From the NCBI GenBank assembly GCA_029532415.1, contig JAQOTA010000053.1:310001-374000 (forward strand): DNA of 64,000 nt, given 5' to 3'. Under the pieces are notes generated by a model that did not search any database, was not told the DNA's origin, and saw only the letters and a list, made by a program, of their open reading frames with translations. The first letter of the stretch is position 1; the number at the start of each line of letters is the position of its first letter. Origin of the DNA: Marasmius tenuissimus (taxonomy: Eukaryota > Basidiomycota > Agaricomycetes > Agaricales > Marasmiaceae). The translations under genes and the position numbers were made by a program. Below, in pieces: positions 57,781-64,000 of this stretch.

Positions 57781-58500
57781 TCAACCAACTACAAGTTCCC
57801 AAATATCTCCTCCAACTCGACTCGTTTTCAGCCCCAGGAATACCCTTCGACCTCGCAGAAAGTCCATCCTGATTTTGCTTCTCTCCTCGTTAACGGGAAG
57901 TAACAGCTCTCTCGAAATCGCGACAAGCACGTCAACAACCGTCACACCCCTCGAGTCCAGACCAGAGGCATGAACTGTTATCGGCCATGGCAGCCAACGG
58001 TGTATCACAGTCATCGAGGGAATTGCTGGGAACGTAGCCGGGTCTCTGAACGCGCTCCAGCCACTTTCCATAGCGGCCTCTGCCCCCTCGTGCGACCACA
58101 GCAGGTCCCAGTGTAGTCCAGCCGCTCTTGGAGCCAGCAGCAGTCGATGCAGCACTACTTCGCTGCCGCACTGTGTAGGCAGAGGAATACACTGGTGACG
58201 GCGTAGGGGAGGAGGGCTCTCTGTCACTCGACTTTCGTGACTTTCCTCAAAAGGAAATCGTGGTCTAAGCGGACTCGTCGTTCTCGCAGTCGTCGTAGAC
58301 GTCGACCGCGATGTCCAGGAGCCCTCTGTTGTGCCTGCAAATGCTTCAGCACGTTCTCCGACCTCGTTGATGGACTTTGTCATCGATCGCGGTGTCCTCA
58401 ACGTGCTGGGGGCGTCTTCGATGGATCGCGTTGTGCTCGGTAGTGGTGGTGTGCAGTGTGGTGGGAAGTGGACGAGATATCGGGAAGCTGGGTTGGTCAT
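57781..58500 (-). CDS. DUF6699 domain protein, copy 4
   Basis: Single coding exon of 239 residues, the closest paralog of copy 1 (both start MTNP.SRYLV.FPPHCTPP). The domain shows PLPTQCGSEVVLHRLLLAP, GLHWDLLWSHEG, a DPATFPAIPSMTVIHRWLPW block, VTVVDVLVAIS and GGDIWELVVG. The Ser/Thr/Pro-rich first 100 residues are probably disordered. A 5'UTR intron with a GTGAGG donor near 58602 is likely. It belongs to the duplicated block that also carries the small tail-anchored protein gene. Function unknown. Confidence 0.85.
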   Translation of the reverse strand: MTNPASRYLVHFPPHCTPPLPSTTRSIEDAPSTLRTPRSMTKSINEVGERAEAFAGTTEGSWTSRSTSTTTARTTSPLRPRFPFEESHESRVTESPPPLRRHQCIPLPTQCGSEVVLHRLLLAPRAAGLHWDLLWSHEGAEAAMESGWSAFRDPATFPAIPSMTVIHRWLPWPITVHASGLDSRGVTVVDVLVAISRELLLPVNEERSKIRMDFLRGRRVFLGLKTSRVGGDIWELVVG

Positions 58501-58759
58501 CGTGTGTTGTGATGAGCAAGGGGTTTATTTTGACGTTCTCTGCGACCTGGTCAGCCTCACGGCACCAACGAGCGCAACACCCTTCAGACGGCCTCACCTA
58601 GCGGTACCGGACGGATACTGGCCCTGTTGTTACTCCTCTATCCTTCGTATGGGTTTTGGGGAACGGGGGGAAACGAGGGGAAGACAGAGAAACGTTGGGG
58701 AGATGATGGAGGGTGTTGATGAAAGATGGGTCGCAATGGGTGGGGACGTTGGGCAGTCT

Positions 58760-58797
58760 TATATATGTGCAGGAGGGATATCGAAGAAATCACGCGT
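58760..58797 (-). promoter_or_regulatory. Shared promoter module of DUF6699 copy 4
   Basis: TATATAT at 58760-58766 and ATCACGCGTCAC with ACGCGT at 58792-58797, about 260-297 bp upstream of the ATG. Confidence 0.65.
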
Positions 58798-59224
58798 CAC
58801 ACTCGGACTCCCCGCTTTTTGTCACTCCCAATTCACTCGATCACGTCTATCGCGCGCTAAACTCTGGCGCTCTTTCTCAGAATATGACACAGCCTCGAGA
58901 CACTTCCTCGGAGGACAATTTTGCAAAATGACGCGCCAACTCGTGACCTCCTGATAGCCTGTTGGATATCGAAGAGGTTTGGCATTGACCCGAGCTATTG
59001 TCGTCGTTCCCTTCGATCGACCTAATATCAAAGTTGACTCGACGATGACCAGACACTCGTATCGCGATGTCAGATAGCCTGGCTGAGATTCGTTTCTTCC
59101 CGAATGCTGCTGTGGAAAGTACAAGTCAAAGGAAGCTATAATGACATGGTCTTGAGCGGGTACGTGTACTACTGTCTTACATGTTTTCACCTACTAATAC
59201 AATGCTTCTACCAGTTTAACGAGT

Positions 59225-59956
59225 TCAACCAACTACGAACTCCCACACATCTCCCCCGAGCCCACTCATTTTCAACCCAAGGAACATCCTATGACCTCGC
59301 AAAAACTCGAACCTAGTCCTACCCGTCTCTTCTTGAACTGGGAGCAGTAACTCCCTCGAGATCGAAACGAGCACGTCCACAACGGTTACTCCTTTCGAGT
59401 CTAGACCAGAGGCCTGTACTGTTATCGGCCACGGTAGCCAGGGGTGCACGACCGTCATCGATGGAAGTGCAGGAAAAGTAGCTGGGCTCCTCAAAACGTT
59501 CCAACGACCCTCCAATGCATTGTCCACGCCCTCGTATGGCCTCGTCAGGTCCCAGTGGAATCCCGCCTCCTTTGGAGCAAGTAGCAGCAGATGCAACGTT
59601 ACTTCGATGCCGTACTGCGTAGGCAGTGGAACAGGTCGCTGACAACAAAGAGCAGGAGGATCCGTATTCATGGTATTCCCCTCGTGATATGCCCTAAAAG
59701 GAAGTTGCCGTGAAGGCGCGCTCGCCGCAGACGTTGTGGATGTCCACCGCAACGACCAGTAGCTCTCTGTTGCTAATGGAAACGTCTCCGAATGCTCCCC
59801 AACGTTGGTTAGGGCCCTCGATGCCGTTGGAGGCGGCCTCTTGGTGACGGGAGAGTCCTCGACGGGTCGTCCTCTGAAGACTACTGGCCCTCGTAGGTCG
59901 AGTGGTTGGTAGGGGATGGGATACCGAGGAGATGGGGCGAGTATGGTGCTCTGCAT
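59225..59956 (-). CDS. DUF6699 domain protein, copy 5
   Basis: Single coding exon of 243 residues starting MQSTILAPSPRYPIPYQPLD. Conserved blocks: PLPTQYGIEVTLHLLLLAP (the Cys of the other copies is Tyr), GFHWDLTRPYEG (diverged from GLHWDLLWSHEG), a SPATFPALPSMTVVHPWLPW block, VTVVDVLVSIS and GGDVWEFVVG. It is the most diverged of the five. A 5'UTR intron with a GTAAGG donor is likely near 60046. Function unknown. Confidence 0.82.
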   Translation of the reverse strand: MQSTILAPSPRYPIPYQPLDLRGPVVFRGRPVEDSPVTKRPPPTASRALTNVGEHSETFPLATESYWSLRWTSTTSAASAPSRQLPFRAYHEGNTMNTDPPALCCQRPVPLPTQYGIEVTLHLLLLAPKEAGFHWDLTRPYEGVDNALEGRWNVLRSPATFPALPSMTVVHPWLPWPITVQASGLDSKGVTVVDVLVSISRELLLPVQEETGRTRFEFLRGHRMFLGLKMSGLGGDVWEFVVG

Positions 59957-60201
59957 CACGCAAGAGTTCTATTCTATTCGACGTTCTCTACGTCTTGATC
60001 AGCGTCACGACACCAACGAGACGAATGCCTCCTTCGACGACCTTACCTGGCGAACCCCAAATCAGGCTCGAAGGTGCTTCTTGACCCTCCGTATGGGCTT
60101 TGGGCTTCAGGGAATCAAAGGGAAAGCGAGGCAATGGCGGAGAGATGGTAGTGGTGTTGGAGACAGATGGGTTGGCATCGGTCGAATGGTTGGGGTGGCC
60201 T

Positions 60202-60233
60202 TATATACGTTAAGGCAGGAGGAACTCACGCGT
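60202..60233 (-). promoter_or_regulatory. Shared promoter module of DUF6699 copy 5
   Basis: TATATA at 60202-60207 and CTCACGCGTCAC with ACGCGT at 60228-60233, about 245-277 bp upstream of the ATG. Confidence 0.65.
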
Positions 60234-61162
60234 CACGCCCAGCCTGCCTGTCTGGTTTGTTACCGTCATCTTTAATTCACTTGTTGATCATCCCAGTTCG
60301 CCCACGAACCCGCTCTAAGCTCCCGCACTTTTCTTTCGAGTAAATTACTGCCTCGATAGCCATGTTCTTTGCTCATAAGGACTCTCATTACGAGGCTTGG
60401 CCTTTCGTCACTTGATCAATGATTGTATAAACATACTTTCTGGCATCCTATTCGACCTGAGCGTTTGTGATCTATCCTTCTCTTATAGTCTCGGGGTCCC
60501 TTCATCCAGCTCACCCTTAGCTTCTGTCTGAATGCGATAATTGAGATATAGTCCCTTAAATTCCCTTGAAGAAAGATTGCTTTTCATCAGTCGCGAAATG
60601 CGTACGATGAATGGAAGTTAGACTCCTCAAAATCATAGCAACGCCGCCCAACTACGTGGATCAGTTCCAAACCTATTAACCTATATTACACCGACAAGCC
60701 TTGCCTTTCCCGAGATAGTACTTAGATCACCAGATGAACGAGCTGAACGGGGAAGGTTAGATTGGGCAGGTGGATATGGGTCCTGGTTTCAGAAAGGATC
60801 GACGAAAGGACTCCATTTGAGTTTTTGGATGAAGTCAAAGCATGACCACCAAGGACCTTAGAGCCCTGAAGACATTCGGACGAGACGAAAGAAATATCCC
60901 GCACTCGGAACGATAGCAACTCTTCACGCTCGAACGTCGGGGACAGGAGAAGAAAGAAAGATTAAGCGAGTTCTGGGATTGGTATGCGCACACAAACCGA
61001 GACTAAGGTAATTAGCGGAGGGAGATATCGATACTTTGAGACCACCACTGCTTCATCTGCGTCTCGTTGCGAGTGTGTACGTAAAACTCGTCACTGGGGG
61101 ATCTGCGAAACACAAAGATCAGATTTTGAATGTGTAGACGTCAACGGGGACTTACTACAACT
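60234..61162. other. Intergenic
   Basis: Upstream flank of DUF6699 copy 5, then unassigned sequence and the 3' flank of the secreted protein gene. Confidence 0.5.
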
Positions 61163-61971
61163 TCAAGCTTGGAACTGGAGGCCCATGGGAGCGAAGAGGT
61201 GGAGGATGCCGAGGGCCTTGAGGACGACAACGATATCGGCGCATAAGGGAAGGAGAGCAGCAACGAGACCGCCAACGAGAGGAACGACGATCTTGAACAT
61301 TGCAACAACGGGTACGGCAACCTCGCAAAGCAAGGCAACAACAACGTCCTTGTCGGCGTCAGCAACGACCTTCAGGACAGCTCCGAGCGCAACGAAGACG
61401 ACCTGTGATCGGTTTGAGTCACTGGACAACACAGATGAAAGGAAAGATCTGACCTTGAGGAGGACAGCAAGGAGTCCGGCAATGTCAACGACAGCGAGGA
61501 CGCTTCCACCAATGGAGAAAACGCTGGCGATAGTGCCGCTGAGGATTCCATTGATACCAGCCTGAGCGCTAGGAACAACACCGACGGTGATGTCGGCAAC
61601 TAGCTTGACGCCGCCTTCAAGGATGGTCTTCACTTCAACGACGTGCGGCTTAATGTTTTCAACGGTGCAGTTGTCCTTGGTGATGTAAGCTAAAAAAAGC
61701 AGGACGTTAGCGACGGGTATCAGCTACAAAAGATCGTGAACTGACTGAGAGGTTGTATTGCGAGAGCTACTTTAGCAGTAATGTCCACAATCGCTTCGGC
61801 ACAGGTCTGCTCATGGCGAGCTTTAGGAATGAGAGGACCTTTTGTGAGATCAAGAGCATTGCCAGTGGGGAGTTCAGGGGCTCCGGGGAGCTTGGGAAGG
61901 GGGTCCACAACAGGGGCAGCGAGAGAGAGGGCGGCAGCGGCCAAAGTAGCGAAGAAGGAGAAGGAACGCAT
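61163..61971 (-). CDS. Secreted Ala/Val-rich hydrophobic protein
   Basis: Three exons (61971-61746, 61689-61454, 61402-61163) give 233 residues. A signal peptide (MRSFSFFATLAAAALSLAAP) is followed by a Pro-rich linker and one CAEA..., then hydrophobic low-complexity stretches rich in Val, Ala, Leu and Gly (VVFVALGAVLKVVADADKDV; VVPLVGGLVAALLPLCADIV). The repeated amphipathic V/A-rich helices resemble Agaricomycete small secreted or surface-active proteins of unknown function. It is not a classical hydrophobin, since the eight-Cys pattern is absent. The second intron is 51 nt, free of stops and a multiple of three, so its retention would add 17 residues. A TATA-like box lies ~130 bp upstream (near 62104). 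Confidence 0.7.
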
Positions 61972-64000
61972 TTTTGACCGAGGGCGAGAAAAGACTGTGG
62001 GGAGTTGGTAGAAAGAGTGTAAGGGGAGTGTAGTCGTTGAGAGACGAGAAAGCAAATTAAATCCCGAGGTGAGATGAAGAAAAACGGCATGTTCATTGGG
62101 GACTTTATAGGGCTCGGCATAGGAGGTGGGAACATTGCTACGTTATGTTACTCCGAGCGCCATTATTCAATATACGCGAACCTGAGTGGGAGTGTCAGAG
62201 CCGCGTTTGAATACAGATGAATGTATCGTAAAACTTCGTGAAACCGCCGTCCGCTAACTCCTTCCCTTCTTTCCATTTCTACCCAGCCTATCGTTTCCCT
62301 GAGGAAGACTTACCTCCTGCAGAGATGTTGGATAGACGAGAGAGCTTGCACAAAGTGGCTGAAAGCTTTAATCTTGAGATAAGAGAATAATCTCCGAGCA
62401 TGGAGGCTTGAATGTCGTCTAACCGATGAAACGTAAAGTCTACCTCTACGATCAGTGACGGAAGAGATTGAGCCGCTGTTTCCGATTCCCGAGTCTCCAT
62501 GTCCTTAACGACTCTGCGAGCCATCGGCAAGATGCGAACAATTCTCCTTTCGAGGCTTGCAAGACGTATCAGTGCCAATCATTCCAGTGAAAGTATCATC
62601 AAGAGTCGTTGCATCGTGATCAACGAAGCAGGAGGCAAGGTTCGGGAAAGTCCTTGAGATTTTTTGATCGAGTACTCCGAAACCTGGGAAAGATTTGCCT
62701 CTTAGCCGATGACAGGAAGGAATTGATGCCGAGAGCTTCAAAGGGATTGACAACCCCTTTGCATATTGCCACTCTCGTTCGCGAAATACGTTTCGAACAT
62801 GAAAGGACGTTGGGGCTGCGTGTTCAGTTTGTAAGCCCTCCTATCCTTGTACATGTCCAGAGATAAAAGTCACCTCGCAGAAACGTCGTGTTGGGGCTAC
62901 TTGACCTCTTACCGACTATTCGGACGATTACCATCATCGTCAGGGTGAGACTTTGGTACGTAACACGCTTATTTAGCACGTATAGCTACTCCGTATCTGC
63001 ATAAAAATAGAGTTTTGAGTATGTACGCGAGCACGGCACAGTAACATGCATGCAAAGGAAGGACAGACCTCTTGTAAAGATCATCTAGAGACACCTTGCA
63101 CGCTCCAAGGAATCGACGCTGCGTTGCGCCACTTCTGGAGGTCATGGCGGGGATGGACGCCTGTAACCGATGAAAAAGCACCACGGCATCGGTCCAACAA
63201 AGTGGAGCTGGCAATGAATGGGATTGCGCGTCGGGCAAACGTAGGGTGGTCGCATTCTTGGAGATCCAGGGAGGAATCAATGGCATTGGAGGACAACAAG
63301 CGAGCTGATGTTGAATTCCCGACATTTGTGAGCTTTAAAACAAGTAGTCTTGCGAAGTCCGAATCAGCAATCTGGCGTTGACGGGTTGGTAGAATTCCAA
63401 CAGAGGGCGACTGAGGGTTGGTATGAGAGATAACGCGTATGGTTTGGCGGCTTAACCGGAAAAAAACTGAGCAGCGGCTGCAAAAGACACCAGAGGAACT
63501 TTGACAGCGTCCAAAACGTTCAGACATGAAATTGCATACAAAGCAGCAGATATCGAGACTCACAATCACATCATTGTTACCCTATTCAACATTGCATGCA
63601 GCTTTTAATCGTTGATCATCGTCTCCTTTCTGGATATCCTGAGAGAGGCCTCTGGAGATATGAGTCTCGGTTGCATGAATCAGAAGAAGGTCCGGTTGAA
63701 GCCTGGAGTGCGCCGCATACGCGTAACGCGCTTGTTAGAGACTGGGGTTGGTAACAAACAATTGCGTCATCACATAGTCCTGCCGGAACGCTTGAGCTTG
63801 AAACACCCCTGCAAAGCCAGGCAGGCTTCATAGGCTTTTATCGCTAAATTAGCAGAAATTCACCTTCTCGACTTCGCAGTCGCAGTTTCTTCAATGATGT
63901 CCATATACAGGTCAGTAAATGTACATACAGGATATTCTTTGTGGTATGTTTACACGATTGAGTATGTTTACCCTCGTTGAATGAATATTACAGGCTCTTG
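61972..64000. other. Right end of window, no firm gene
   Basis: A minus-strand frame at 62288-62578 is helical and coding-like (IRLASLERRIVRILP, then a GTAAGT donor after ISAGG) but is preceded by an in-frame stop and could not be extended. It may be a gene fragment. Other frames look random. Confidence 0.4.

Overview
The window looks like nuclear DNA of a mushroom-forming basidiomycete (Agaricomycetes, probably Agaricales). Genes are split by many short introns (about 45-80 nt, mostly GT-AG), all four tRNA genes carry an intron after position 37, and the recognised families are typical of that group: DUF6534 and other seven-helix membrane proteins, short heme-thiolate peroxygenases, DUF6699 proteins, F-box and MYND proteins, expanded G-alpha-like proteins and TKL-type kinases. 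All gene models were assembled by hand from reading frame, splice signals and, where available, comparison between paralogs in the window. No search was run.

Layout. 2-16 kb: a broken NmrA-like reductase, two tandem seven-helix membrane protein genes with almost the same exon pattern, a Ser/Thr-rich hypothetical gene, a five-exon gene for a small secreted 10-cysteine protein, and a 15-exon DUF6534 gene. 16-23 kb: gene-poor, with tRNA-Gln, tRNA-Lys(TTT) and a 28-bp perfect inverted repeat pair. 23-29 kb: a MYND-finger gene, tRNA-Lys(CTT), an F-box gene and tRNA-Asn. 29-37 kb: three tandem genes for G-alpha-like proteins with an unusual ~330-residue N-terminal extension. The middle copy is nearly complete, the first has damaged nucleotide-binding motifs, and the third has lost the GTPase domain.

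37-61 kb is mostly minus strand. Five DUF6699 paralogs lie in two blocks (39-43 kb and 57.8-60.3 kb) and share a promoter layout: a TATA box, a CTCACGCGTCAC element containing the ACGCGT MCB core, and a 5'UTR intron. Between the blocks are a 14-exon gene that joins a TKL-type kinase domain in frame to the N-terminal half of a P2B calcium ATPase, and a peroxygenase - epoxide hydrolase - peroxygenase cluster whose outer genes are recent duplicates. The enzymes of that cluster fit consecutive steps, epoxidation followed by epoxide opening. A secreted Ala/Val-rich protein gene lies at 61-62 kb.

The strongest candidates for something new are the kinase-ATPase chimera, the degrading G-alpha tandem family, the co-regulated DUF6699 family and the peroxygenase/epoxide hydrolase cluster.
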